From Alnus glutinosa (taxonomy: Eukaryota > Streptophyta > Magnoliopsida > Fagales > Betulaceae), in contig NC_084896.1 of NCBI RefSeq assembly GCF_958979055.1, positions 8,684,501-8,748,500 of the forward strand: a stretch of DNA of 64,000 bases, written 5' to 3'. The notes beneath the pieces were generated by a model. The model was not told where the DNA came from. It worked only from the letters and a program-made list of their open reading frames with translations, and ran no database searches. The position numbers were made by a program, and so were the translations under genes. The first letter of the stretch is position 1. Each line of letters opens with the position of its first letter. This document shows positions 1-11,043 of this stretch, one piece after another.

Positions 1-334
1 GGTCATTTCTAGGGTGGCCGCGCGGCCACCCAGCTTCCGGGGTGGCCGCAAGCCACCCCAGAGGTGGCCGGAGCCACCTCTGGGGGTGGCTCGCAGGTGG
101 CAGCCACCCCTTTCATTCAGTCTTTCTTTTTTTTCTTTTTTTTTTTAAATGAGGGTATTTCAGTCATTTTTAAAATTGAGTTAGGGCATTTACGTCTTTG
201 CATGAATTAGACTGACAGAAGGGGGCAAAGTGTGTAAAAATGGTAGTTTGATGCTCTCTTTTGGTCGAAGTGGTAGTTCGTGGGGGCAAAATGACATTGG
301 CCGGTAGTTCATGGGGGGAAAAGGTAATTACCCC
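1..334. mobile_element. Mutator-type MITE, right-hand part (left end outside window)
   Basis: Bases from about 170 to 334 match, nearly base for base, the right half of the complete element at 61401-61797. Both share the phrases around gggcatttacgtcttt, gcaaagtgtgtaaa and ggtagttcatgggggg, and both end in taattacccc. The complete copy has long terminal inverted repeats and a 9-bp target duplication, so this is the same Mutator-like family. Unlike that copy, this one carries a GC-rich hairpin block (12-110) followed by a T-rich tract in its interior. Its left terminus and target duplication cannot be checked. Confidence 0.75.
12..110. repeat. GC-rich serial hairpin module
   Basis: Four consecutive hairpins: a perfect 20-bp palindrome at 12-31 (GGGTGGCCGCGCGGCCACCC), then stems GGGGTGGC/GCCACCCC (39-59), AGAGGTGGC/GCCACCTCT (60-81) and GGGGTGGC/GCCACCCC (about 84-110). 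Loops differ between units, and the third stem differs from the others on both arms, so pairing is kept. A long T-rich tract follows. Related blocks lie at 10310-10452 and 45445-46020. Confidence 0.8.
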
Positions 335-456
335 TAAATGTTATGAACTAATTAAATTACTTCAATGACAGTGAAAACGTTTGGCAACGGCTAGGAATTA
401 AATGTTCAACAGCTGTGAATTAAATTGATGCCAAGCAACGGTTGTAAATTAAATGA

Positions 457-618
457 GTGTTCTTTCGATTTAAATTGTTCACAACCAAACATGAGTGTTC
501 TTTCAATTTAAATAGACTCATTGTCCCATTGATTTTCATCCATTTCACAACCAAACGTTTCGTGTTCTTTCAATTTAAATAGACTCATTGCCTCACTGAT
601 TTTAATCCATTTCAATAC
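457..618. repeat. 67-bp tandem repeat upstream of the Harbinger transposase
   Basis: The unit beginning gtgttctttcaatttaaata starts at 495 and again at 562 (period 67). A partial earlier copy starts at 457. It lies between the MITE end at 334 and the transposase start at 630, and is probably subterminal sequence of the Harbinger element. The element's terminal repeats were not resolved here. Confidence 0.6.
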
Positions 619-629
619 CCTTTTCCTCA

Positions 630-1877
630 ATGAATCATATTCTTGAACTCGATAGCCTTCTATATGATTCTTCTTCTAATGATGAGTTGGAAATAATTTC
701 AACTTTAGCTACGGTAAAAGAACAATTGTATGGCAAATGAGGATCAAGGTCACGGCATGATTCTGCACGACGCCGCAATACCATTTGGCGTAATTCTTTG
801 CAAGGTGAAGAAAACCTATTCCGCGATTATTTTGCAGAATCGCCAGTTTTTCCTCCCAAAAAATTTCGAAGGAGGTTTCATATGCGTCGTGACCTTTTTA
901 TGCGCATTCATGATGCAATAATATCTCATGACAGATATTTTGTCCAACGAAGAAATGCTGCTAAAAAGCTCGGACATTCATCTCTACAGAAGATGACTAT
1001 TGCAATTAGGATGCTCGCTTATGGAGTAACAACAGATTTTATGAATGAATACTTACGGATTGGAGAAAGGACCGCAATGGATAGCTTTATATGGTTTGTT
1101 AAAGCGGTAGTTTCAATTTTTTCTGCCGAGTACTTAAGGTCGCCAAACCCAGAAGACATTGCTAGATTGCTAGCAATTGGCGAAAGCCGTGGATTTCCCG
1201 GAATGCTGGGAAGCATCAATTGCATGCATTGGAAGTGGAAGAATTGTCCAAATGCTTGGAGAGGTATGTATTCTGGCCATATTCGTGAACCTACAATTAT
1301 TTTGGAAGCCGTGGCGTCCAATGATCTTTGGATATGGCATGCATTTTTTGGATTACCAGGGTCTCATAATGATATCAATGTATTAGAACGGTCTAACGTA
1401 TTTGCCAATCTAGCTGAAGGGCGTGCTCCTCCAGTCAACTACTCAGTCAATGGTCATGATTATACAATAAGATACTATCTTGCCGATGGTATATATCCTT
1501 CGTGGGCAACATTCGTAAAGACAATTCATGCTCCACAAGGAAATAAGAGAAAAAATTTTGCTGCAGCTCAAGAGTCAGCAAGAAAGGATGTGGAGCGAGC
1601 ATTTGGAGTGCTTCAAGCATAATTTGCAATTGTGCGTGGATTGGCACGATTATATGAACCTGAACTTCTTAAAGATATTATGATGGCGTGCATAATATTG
1701 CATAACATGATCGTTGAGGATGAACGAGATTTATATATTGGAGCAGATGAATTCAATTACGAGCAAATTAATGATATTCCACTCGAACCACCATCACACG
1801 AATGTACAGATGAAATTGTGGAGTTCATGCAAAATCGTCATCGTATTAGAGACCAAGAAACACATTCTCAACTCTAG
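630..1877 (+). pseudogene. PIF/Harbinger transposase (HARBI1/ALP1-like), inactivated
   Basis: One reading frame runs from the ATG at 630 to the stop at 1875-1877, about 415 codons, the usual size for plant PIF/Harbinger transposases. It is interrupted by TGA at 738-740 and TAA at 1620-1622. Both stops fall where the family usually has arginine (CGA or AGA), so each looks like a point mutation. Family motifs in order are PPKKFRRRFHMRR, GESRGFPGMLGSINCMHW, EAVASNDLWIWHAFFG, GSHNDINVL, YLADGIYPSWATFVKTI, ARKDVERAFGVLQA and DIMMACIILHNMIVEDE. The second acidic residue (GSHNDINVL) and the glutamate (DVERAFG) of the DDE triad are present. The first aspartate, expected in GSIDCMHW, reads asparagine (AAT). 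Two stops and a lost catalytic residue make this a dead copy. The Myb-like partner protein of the family is at 4161-5163 on the other strand. Confidence 0.9.
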
Positions 1878-2884
1878 TTAGATCTCATCGAGCATTTATG
1901 GCAAATACATAGCCAATCGTAAGAAATTGTCATCTCTAAATTTGGTATCATGTTATTTAGCTTGGAAAATCAGATATTCCCAAGTATTTATGTCCACTTG
2001 ACTTCTTTTGTAATTTTTCTTTTTTATTTATTTATTTATTTTTATTTTGTTGTAATTGGCATTTGGCATATGAATTATAATTCGTTTTCTATGGCAGCTT
2101 GAGTTAATGCATAATGTGTAATTTGCCATACCATAAATCTTTGAATCTTATTCAGAATGCTAATCATAACAAAGAAAGATATAGAAGGTAACACTGCAGG
2201 ATAAAAAGAAGAGCAGAGGACAAAACTTCAAAAAAAATCCAAGGTATAAGAATTTTTGAATTTGAAGTGGGTTTGAGCTTACACTGCACGCAGCAATTGC
2301 AGTTACATATTTTTGCAAACTCAGAAATTTGTAAATGGAAACCAATCACTTGTCATGACCGATTGCTGTGTCTGATACATAATGGTTAACTACTAAGTTT
2401 TTTGTCAACAAAGCTACCAACCAGAATATGCATATGCAAGTCAATAGTCAAAGAAAGGTCAGTTGTCTTTTTCCAATGAAGATTATAAACTGTTACATTA
2501 TGTAAAAAGGTCGTTGAAGGCCATAGCAGGTAATATTTTGCTGCCAATTGTGTAGCTATTATATGTGCTTTAAATATTTGTCCCCGGCATATATTCTTAA
2601 TGACATGTTTTTAGTTCAGAGCTGAGCATTCTTTGCACACACAAATCAAGTTTCATGTCTATGAAATCGAATCACTGTTCGAGACCCCGGATCCTACTTT
2701 ATCATCAATCTAATCACCACTCACATTTTTTCTTTTTCTTATCAATGAATAGATCTCTTTACTTGTATGACTTAGATGTCTCCTATTTCTCAAAAAAAAA
2801 AAAAAAACAATTGGATTGATGGGATTGAGTCTTTTCTTCCCATGATATCATAATATTTTTTTCTAAATTATTTATCAATTTCAG
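1878..2884. other. Non-coding stretch, no gene seen
   Basis: AT-rich sequence that begins as the 3' flank of the transposase. It ends with a T-rich tract, an A-15 run (about 2792-2806) and a plausible splice acceptor (atcaatttcag) just before 2885. No convincing ORF, RNA gene or transposon end was found. Confidence 0.5.
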
Positions 2885-3131
2885 GTTTTTAGGATTCAAA
2901 AAGACTATTCAGTTGGACAAAAAGCACCTGGTTGGCTTAATAGATCAATACATTAATGGGTCATTCAGCTGGGATGAATTCTCTTCTGTTGTGAAGGAAG
3001 CTCATGCCACTCAGATGGGAAACCCAAAGAAACAAATTATAATAGCAGATAGACCAAAGGAAGAAGATTATTTCTATGCCAACCCATATGAGTGTCTGCA
3101 ACTGTTAGATGAACCATGGAGAAGCACATGA
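2885..3131 (+). CDS. Terminal exon of an unidentified gene (partial)
   Basis: After a pyrimidine-rich stretch and a CAG acceptor (2882-2884), one frame stays open for about 82 codons to TGA at 3129-3131. It begins (X)[14 protein letters not shown] and includes [16 protein letters not shown] and [14 protein letters not shown]. The composition is normal for a soluble protein and has no transposon hallmark. I do not recognise the family. There is no in-frame ATG at the acceptor, so it would be a last exon whose upstream exons lie outside the window, with the Harbinger transposase copy inside the preceding intron. It could also be a captured gene fragment. Confidence 0.35.
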
Positions 3132-3847
3132 CGTCTTTCTTCATGTTTGGACCCAGTTCTAGTCACCAACTTTATAATAGATGGGTTATCTTAATTCTTT
3201 CACAGTGGTTTAAAGTTTAAATACACAGAATTTGGAGTGGACTTTGGAAATGTGTTTCTAGGATATTATAATATTTCACAATTTTGAATAATAAGATTTA
3301 TGTACATATCGAAGACCCTTCCATTTTTGGGGCTGATATTAAATCAGCTAAAGCTAAATTGTAAAGAGAAGTGGAGATTTTTCTACATGGGGGGTTTTTG
3401 GAATGGTTACAACCATCCCTCCCCAAATATTTCATGTTCTTGTACATTTGTTAGCTGTGAATTTTTAATAAAAGATTCAGCTTCTATACTCTCCAAGCAT
3501 GTCCTTAAACCCTTGAGTGTTGTAGCTAGAATACACAGATTGGTTACGAAACATACTCTCTACCTATAGCAAATGGAACTAGACTTCTACTCTCCTAATC
3601 CTAATCCTATTGACATTAAACTGTTGCTCATCAAAGCTTATTGACTCCTGCAAAGGACTCTTCTAGACAAATCCTACTCCAAACCTGCTTCTGCCAATAT
3701 TTGCTGCTTCCATCTTGTGGTCTATCAAATTTCCAGTTAGGATAGTCACAATTCCAATCAAATTTCCAAACAGGATGATCACAATTACACCAAATTTCAT
3801 AAAAACCAATAGACCCAATAGTAGCACAAAAAGCAACTCAAGCATTC
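3132..3847. other. 3' flank and intergenic DNA
   Basis: Possible 3' UTR of the exon ending at 3131, followed by AT-rich sequence. No coding region or repeat boundary was identified. Confidence 0.4.
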
Positions 3848-4110
3848 ACAAAAGCCAAGGTCACAACCATCAAAGAGATTTCCCTTTTGTCTTTTCTAGT
3901 TTACAAAAAGTCAAGGGCATAAACAAAAAGCTAATGACATAAACAAAAGCCGATACAAAATATATACGGCATAAACAAAAGCCAAGGTCACAACCATCAA
4001 AGAGATTTCCCTTTTGTCTTTTTTAGTCTACAAAAAGCCAAGGGCATAAACAAAAAGCTAATGGCATAAACAAAAGCCAACACAAAATATATACGGCATA
4101 AACAAAAGCC
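3848..4110. repeat. 127-bp tandem repeat, two copies plus a partial third
   Basis: The unit starting acaaaagccaaggtcacaac begins at 3848 and 3975; a third copy starts at 4102 and breaks down after a few bases. The two full units differ at only a few positions. Within each unit the short phrase ggcataaacaaaa recurs. The array lies just downstream (3' side) of the antisense Harbinger ORF1. Confidence 0.8.
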
Positions 4111-4160
4111 AATGACATGATTAGTTCATTTAAAATATATACCTAGGCAATTACCAATGA

Positions 4161-5163
4161 CTACTTAGCCCTACGCTTCTGCATGATTTCCATTTGGAGA
4201 GATTGAATATATTCAAGCTGAATTGAAGACAAGTAGCTTGTATCCATCATCATAATTTCTCTTTCTTCTTTCTTTTGTTCCCTTGCCTCTTTCCTAAGTT
4301 CAATCTCAAGCTTTTGTTTCTCAATACGAACAATCTCTTCTTTTGCCATATCAATATTTTTCTCTCTCCTCATACGATCTTTTCGTCACTTCCGTTAATT
4401 CAGTCAAAACCTCTATCACAATCTCTTTCTCTCCACAATCTTTGCTCTTTCTTTTTTTCTCCCTCTCTTTCGCGGTCTTCTTGCCTATAGGTCTCTCTAA
4501 GTCTACAATAACATTTTCATCATCATTGACTTCCCCTAGATGTATCACAAGTTGAGGAGAAGAAGGACTTATACCAATGGATTTCCTTCTCAACATTGGC
4601 TTCAATTGCTTCCATTTTGGCAATGTCTTCAACAAGTTCCAACAATGTTCAAACTGAAATCCGATAGAGTATTCGTCCCGGTACATATCCTTTGCCAAAT
4701 TAATCTGAAAAAAAAAATGAAAAATAATTAAAATCTTCAAACTAAATAAGGTTAATTTACTCTACTAGTAACAATTCATTTTTACCTTATCTTCCTCAGT
4801 AGCACCACTTGGATTCTTTGTTTCAACTTGAGCCAAGAACCCCCAGAATTTGTTGGTAAACTTTTGGATTGATGACCATCGATTTGGTAAAGAATGAACC
4901 GTACGTTCCACCGTGTTTCCTTTCTTGTTCTCATGATAGTCTTTGCCAATTCTATCCCAAAATTTGCTGCCTTTTTGATCAGTCCCTTGAATTGGATCAA
5001 TGCTAGTTCTGATCCAAGCATTTACTAGTAGAATGTCTTCTTCAATAGAGAAGTTTGATTTTTTAGTAGATTTCATTTTAGGTTGGGATGGAGTTTCCTT
5101 GTAGTTTTGCAACCCGGATTGTAAGAGCGTAGTGAAGCTTTGGTTCTCGTCAAGTGAATCCAT
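4161..5163 (-). pseudogene. PIF/Harbinger ORF1 (Myb/SANT-like protein), frameshifted
   Basis: Exon 1 (5163 to 4786) starts MDSLDENQSF and carries the trihelix/SANT-like block FSIEEDILLVNAWI ... KFWDRIGKDYHE ... NRWSSIQKFTNKFWG, typical of the DNA-binding partner that plant Harbinger transposases need. A GT donor after EEDK (4785-4784) and a CAG acceptor before 4704 remove a short intron, giving EEDK/INLAKDMYRDEY and then FQFEHCWNLLKTLPKWK, another family signature. The C-terminal coiled-coil-like region (AKEEIVRIEKQKLEIELRKE, then REQKKEERE) lies in a different frame: the first frame stops near 4351 while the rest continues to 4161, so there is a frameshift around 4365-4380. It converges with the transposase at 630-1877. 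Whether both belong to one element is not proven. Confidence 0.8.
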
Positions 5164-6839
5164 GAGACTAGACTACCAAACAATAGGAAGCCAAAAAATT
5201 AAAAACATGAAAGTTATTTTCTAGCAAGTGTGGTGAATAAGGATGTTCATGAATGTAGCTTGATTTACATCTAAATGTATGCAACAATTCATTCAATTGT
5301 ATTAGTAAACTTTGTCTTAATGGTTAATGGCTAAAGAAATGATTAGCATTAACATAGATAAAAAGAATAATAGTAAAGATGTTCATTTCTCAGTCAATCA
5401 ATTGTTGTTCCATATCCAAGTAACTACTTACATTTCTTATTATCAAGAAATTGTGCAAGACCCTAATACTCATTAGCACAAAATTCAAATTACAACACAT
5501 TTAAGAACATGATTGCAACTAAAGGGACCACCAAATTGCTCTTGCACCTAGAAAATATTGAAATAAAGCACACCAATTTTTAACATTAATTGCTATAATT
5601 AATCTCATGCATGATTCCTTCACAACAAAAATGAATCATCTTTCAACATATCCATCATTATTAATTGGCTCCTCAGTTTTAATGATCTTTGCCGGAAGGA
5701 AGTCTTCAGGCAAATATCCACGAATTGAAACATTGATGTAGGAGTTCCATGGACTTGGGGGATGGATTGGCTATTTGTAACTTCCCCCCACAACTTACTC
5801 ATTTAAAAAAAAAGAGCCGTAAAATATTGGATTGAGATATCCAACAATTTGAAGTTCAAATTGTAACAATTTGAAGTTCAAATTGTAACAATTTATAGAA
5901 CAATTTGTAGAGAAAATTGGGAGAGGGTCCATATAGATCCACATGCCTAAATAAATATTGAATATCCACACTAGAAGGCAATTAATACCATTATTCTACA
6001 TCCAAACTATCCGGAGATTAGATTTCACTAGCAGCCCACCCATCTAGGACGGACAAAATCCACCAATATATAACCGCACACGGGCAAGCTAGCTAAACAG
6101 AAAACCAAACAAGAACACCCAAAAAACCAAAAACAGAAAATCCACATAAAAATCCAATATGTAGAAAGAGCCAAACAAGCAAAACAGAAAAATCATAAAC
6201 AGATGCAATGAAATAAATAGAACACATATCTAATTCCAACAACGTTTCAATAACCAAGCTTACATAAACAGAAGAAAACTATTGTCAAAAACTTGAAATC
6301 ACGCAAGCAATATAATTACGGTGATCAGGAAACGAAAAAACTCATCAACAAAAGGTAAAATATCATAACTATAATAAGAACATAAATCCAATGCAACCCA
6401 TCTCAGTTTACCCCACAACCAAAACCCCCAAAAGACAAAACGTGGACAACACAGGTAGGATTCAAGGGCTTTAGTCCTAATTATTTATAAACCCCACACA
6501 AAAGATTAACAATTTACTTAGGTAGAGTTACAACACAACCGAAACCAACAGATAAAACAAATAAAACCTATATGGGGATTCATATTTCACGCCCACAAAA
6601 GCAAAGACATTCAATTAGAAAATGAACATAATCCAAAAATTTATCATCCACAAAACAACAATCAACCCAACAGACAAAACAGAGCAAACCCAGATGGGGA
6701 TTTCATGTATTAACACCAAAGAAAACAAAAGGGAGACAAAATTTCATAAACAGACCACTCCAAGTCTCCAACAGAAAGACGAAGCTATTTTTGTATAACA
6801 AAGCACTCCCATTTTCAGAAACAGAGATGCAGAAATTTC

Positions 6840-6877
<38 letters not shown>

Positions 6878-7130
6878 CTATGCTTTGGGTGTTCTCTGCT
6901 GCTCCAACCACACACCAGGTATTGCAAGACAACGATGGCCCTTACAAAATCTGCTACTCCTCTCTCTCACTCCCGCTGTGCAGAAAGTGAAGAATGAGAT
7001 AGAGGCGTGAAGGAGTTGTTTTTTTGTGTCTGGCGCAAGGTTGATTTTCATATGGAGGGAAAACGAAAGTGGAAATGGGGATGCGTGAAGGTGAGAGAAG
7101 CCGGACCAATTTTTTTTATCATTATATAAG
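5164..7130. other. Non-coding AT-rich stretch
   Basis: No gene is supported. Contents seen: a 22-bp tandem repeat (unit aacaatttgaagttcaaattgt at 5843, 5865 and partly 5887), long A-rich low-complexity sequence from about 6100 to 6700, and a (GA)n microsatellite at about 6841-6874. The first part may be the 5' flank of the antisense Harbinger ORF1. Confidence 0.5.
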
Positions 7131-7133
7131 TTA

Positions 7134-7185
7134 TTGGGTAGCTACAGTGCTACCCAATGTATTGGGAAGCACTGTAGCTTCCCAA
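7134..7185. repeat. Double hairpin
   Basis: Two perfect 24-bp hairpins lie four bases apart: TTGGGTAGC/GCTACCCAA at 7134-7157 and TTGGGAAGC/GCTTCCCAA at 7162-7185. Their loops (tacagt, actgta) are also mutually complementary, so the pair forms a larger nested inverted repeat. This is typical of a transposon end, but no target duplication was found. Confidence 0.7.
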
Positions 7186-8116
7186 GGGTGACCCTCTAAA
7201 ATAGGGTAACTGTTGTGGTTTGATTTTTTATGACTTTTTCTAAATTTTCTCTATTTTAAGGAATAGAACTACTTATAGGGCATCTGCTACTAGTACTCTT
7301 AGTGAGCATAAATACGTATGATGTACATGTTATCATATGGTGAACCCAAATGTTTAAGATATAAATCACATGCAACAATGTATAGATATAATTCCTTATT
7401 TCACAAATGGTCATGGATGCAATATAAATATAATATATGATGTAATAAGATAATCATGTCATAACTGAACTCCATATGGTTTACCCAAGATATTAACTCC
7501 TCGACAAAGTTGGCACTGTTCCATGGGACCTATTACAACACTGGTGCCCCAAATATTATAAGCATACCGTCATCATATACTAGCAGGCCAACCGAATCCG
7601 ACCTCAGGTGGCCCACGCTACTAGCAAAGCCGTAATTATGACCCTCATTCGAACATGGTGCGCCGGTCATAAAAAAATCATTGGATCTAAGGTTTATTAT
7701 AACATAATCATAAATCTCTTTGACCATATAGTTAACCTATATATTAGTAAGCCTATGAGCATTATCCCACACATACCGGTGTACCATGCCATACGATACA
7801 ATTTAATTTCACCGTCTTTTACATGCATGCTTTTATAAACTCATCATTTTTATTGTCTTGTTATTCATCACTCATTTTCACAAAAGTAGAGTTCTCAGTA
7901 ATCAAAAGTGCATTTCATGTAAGTTGTAAATATACATGTTTGGCAAACAAAATAATCATGTTATGCGGGGGAAAATAATAACAAGTATTCATGTAAATTT
8001 TTACGTTGTAGGGTGCTTCCACAAAATCCATATGAGGTTCCACAACCTTTAAATCATAGCCCTAAGCCACAATACCGCCTCCATGTAGAACTTGATAAGT
8101 CAAACCTCATCAAATC
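7186..8116. other. Non-coding stretch, no gene seen
   Basis: AT-rich sequence with only short chance ORFs. No recognisable transposon domain, RNA gene or clear boundary before the hAT target site at 8117. Confidence 0.4.
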
Positions 8117-8124
8117 ACTAAGGG

Positions 8125-8341
8125 CAGGGGCGGAGGCACGTCATGGCCCCCCCAAAAAATTTTCAAGCTTTTAATTTTTTTAATTTTTTTTAGGGTTTTG
8201 GCCCCCCCCCCCCCCCCCCCCCCCAAAATGAAATTCAGCCCCCCCAAAATGGAATTCAGGCCCTCCTAAAAAAAATTAAAACCCAGCAACAAGCAGCATT
8301 TTTTTTTTTTTTTTTTAAGCAGCAGATATTAAACTAGAAAG

Positions 8342-8375
<34 letters not shown>

Positions 8376-9873
8376 CAACATAGACACAGCACGGCAGCAG
8401 ATTTTTTTTTTAAAAAAAAATGCAGTCGGCAGATGAGCAGATCCTCTCCAACATGCAAAGCCAATGTCAATCAAAGAATCACACTGCCCAAGAAAAAATG
8501 GGCAAAATCTACTTTAGAACAACTCTCACATTTCTCTCCCTCAATCTCACACTGTCATCCTGTCATCCAACCCAAGAAAAAAGAAAGAAAACACAATGTT
8601 TGAAAATACCAAGATTCAAGAGGCGAAAGAACTTCATCTGAGTCTGAGGAAAACTGCTTTGGAAACACCACGAGGTCCATGATCTGGCTATGCATCCACT
8701 GTCGGCCGTCCGTCTACTGATCCACGCACCACCAGCAGCAGTCAACACTCACACCGTGAGTTATCTGCTCTTACTTCTTTGTTTTGCTTTGAAATTTGAG
8801 GCTTTTCTAAAAGAAAAATCCGTAGGTGTAGTGTAGTCTGTGTTTGAGTATGTGATTTCTTTGAGATGGTTTGAGGTTGAACAGCGAAGACAATGAAGAT
8901 TGAAGAGAGAGTGAGGAAAGAACTGAGGTTTGAGGTTGAAAAGGGAAATTAGAATAGGAAAAAAAAAAAAAAATGAAAGGCTCTCGTCTGATACTTTTTG
9001 ATTTGATTCGTAAAAAAGATGAGGATAAAGGACTTATTTAGGAATTAGGACCAATTTGACCAAACATCTTTTAAAAAGAAGGAAAAAAATAATAATAAAT
9101 GAAAGGCTGAGGAGTGAGGGGCGTTAGGCGTAAGATAAGAGTGGTGGACTGGTGGGAGTGGGACCATACCGTCCATACGCCTCTTTACTCTTTGAGAGTT
9201 GAGATTCTAGTGTGTTGCCTCATTCTTCTTCTTCTTTCTTTTTTTCATTTTATTTATTTATTTTTACTTTATATATATATAAAAAAAAGTAGTGTATTCT
9301 TTGTTTTTGTTGTTTTCTTTCAAATATATATATATAAAATCGAGAAGATCCGAAGATGGCCACTTGAATATTTGTCTTTTGATTTGTGTTACTATATTGG
9401 TTTTTATTGATATAATTTTTTATATTTGTGTTGTTATATTTCATCTGTCTTGATTTGTCTAATTAATCAAATATGTATTGTTATATTTGTATTTAATTCA
9501 TAGAATGTTTTATATTTGTTTTTAATTGTTTACAGCATTCTGCTAGCACATTATTGTCTTTGGTTTGTTTTCAAGAAATCTCTTGAGCTCAAAATAACGT
9601 TGATTCACTAAAAGGTACTCATTTTTCTTAGACCCTATTAACTGGGCTTAGTTTATTTGTTAAGTAGTTTATATTTTTTTTCGTGTTTACTATTTTGGCT
9701 AGATTAATATTTTTAATAGTAACTTTAATTGTTGATTTTTTTTTTCCTAATTTGATGGGTTTGATTTGGTTAATTATTCATTACTTTTTTACTTGTTAAT
9801 GTTAATAAGAACTATTATAAATTAAATTTAAGACTTATTTTCTTTTATTTTACAAGCGAGCCACTTATGAAGG

Positions 9874-9951
<78 letters not shown>

Positions 9952-9995
9952 TTAAGTTCGGCCCCCCCTCTTAGAATTTTCTGGCTCCGCCCCTG
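8125..9995. mobile_element. Non-autonomous hAT transposon with 8-bp target duplication
   Basis: The left end CAGGGGCGGAGGC (8125) and the right end GGCTCCGCCCCTG (to 9995) form short terminal inverted repeats of hAT type. The 8 bases on each side are identical, ACTAAGGG at 8117-8124 and 9996-10003, as expected for hAT. The interior of about 1.85 kb has no transposase. It holds a run of 20 or more C (about 8203-8224), long A and T runs and a (TA)n tract of about 70 bp (9877-9948). The right target copy includes the first bases of the neighbouring Harbinger-type element, so the hAT inserted later. Confidence 0.85.
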
Positions 9996-10000
9996 ACTAA

Positions 10001-10620
10001 GGGCTCATTTGGGTGTTCTATTTGTTTGTATTATATTCTACTGTATTCTATTATATTCAAAAGTATGAATACCGAGAAAAATTGTTATAGAAAATTATGC
10101 TTGGATGGTTTAGAAAATCTAAGACAAAATTAGAAAAAATATTTGAGAGTGTGAATTGAATTGAATTGAATATAATTAGGAAAAATATATACAAAAAAAA
10201 AAAAAAAAAATGAATTTCTTCTTATTCTTCTTCTTCTTCATATTATTATTATTATTATAAAACTAAAAAACTGATTATTTTTTTTTAAAAGAAAAAAAAA
10301 AACACAAAATTGGGGTGGTTTGAACCACTCTAAGGGCGATTTCGACGCCAGCAGCTGTTTGGGGGTGGCTCGGTCACCCACAGCCGCTAGCTATTTTGGG
10401 GATGCGGCCACCGCCCCTAGACACCCAGGGGTGGTCGAGCCATCCCTGGGTTTTTTTATTTATTTTTTATTTTTCTTATTATTTTTGAGTTGGGTTAAAT
10501 TTTTTTTAGTTGGGTTAAAAATGAGTCGAAAAAATGGGTCGAGTAAACCTGAGTTAAATTTACCTTGAAAACCCGACCCAAACAACATTTTCAAATATAA
10601 ATCAACACCCAAACATGCCC
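10001..10620. mobile_element. Tourist/Harbinger-type non-autonomous element
   Basis: The left terminus GGGCTCATTTGGGTGTT (10001-10017) and the reverse complement of the right terminus, GGGCATGTTTGGGTGTT (10604-10620), match at 14 of 17 bases. Both are flanked by TAA (9998-10000 and 10621-10623), the 3-bp target duplication of PIF/Harbinger. There is no coding capacity. The centre carries a GC-rich hairpin block (10310-10452) between A-rich and T-rich tracts. Confidence 0.8.
10310..10452. repeat. GC-rich serial hairpin module inside the Harbinger-type element
   Basis: Stems include GGGGTGG...CCAC, GGGGGTGGC...ACCC and the near-perfect palindrome CCCAGGGGTGG tcgag CCATCCCTGGG. An A-rich tract lies to the left and a T-rich tract to the right, as at 1-130 and 45400-46050. 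The sequence differs from those blocks but keeps the GGTGG/CCACC core. Confidence 0.65.
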
Positions 10621-10623
10621 TAA

Positions 10624-11043
10624 TATATCGTTAAGCTGGTATTAAGGCCAAAACCAAGCAAATATATAAAACTAGCTAGAGTTATTGTCAAAATAGTAAG
10701 TAAGCAACATAATAACTCTACAAAAACGAAATAGGCTAAGAATATTACCTCTTTGGGGTGAAAAGAGCTTCTCACTCATTCAAAACACTCACACACACTT
10801 ACAAGAAATACACTGAGCAAGAAATGATGGAAATAGGCTAAAGGGGTTAGAGGTGGGGTATTTATAAGCCTAAAAGTCTGAAGATAAGGATGAACTATTC
10901 TTACACAACTCTACCAAACCTCGAACATTCGGATACTTTTGTTGAACATTTAGAACGTTTGGCTCCCTATGATCAAACGTTTGGTGTACATTTTGACACA
11001 AAGCCTACTACCTGAACAATGACATGTGTCATAACATCGAATG
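10624..11043 (-). mobile_element. Ty3 LTR, distal part, antisense (split by a retrotransposon)
   Basis: Read on the minus strand from 11043, this is a plausible continuation of the LTR that starts TGTAATACCCCAAC at 18874 and is broken at 18704/11043 by the 7.65-kb insertion. It contains a TATA-box-like TTATAAATACCCC (about 10858-10870) and then sequence rich in short T-containing motifs, as plant LTRs do. Its end near 10624 is not precisely defined. Confidence 0.5.

Noticed and set aside
2640..2806. Possible SINE: box-B-like gttcgagacc and an A-15 tail
   Set aside because: No box A at the right distance and no target duplication around the tail.
6744..6997. ORFs across the (GA)n repeat
   Set aside because: They consist mainly of RERERE or SLSLSL from the microsatellite.
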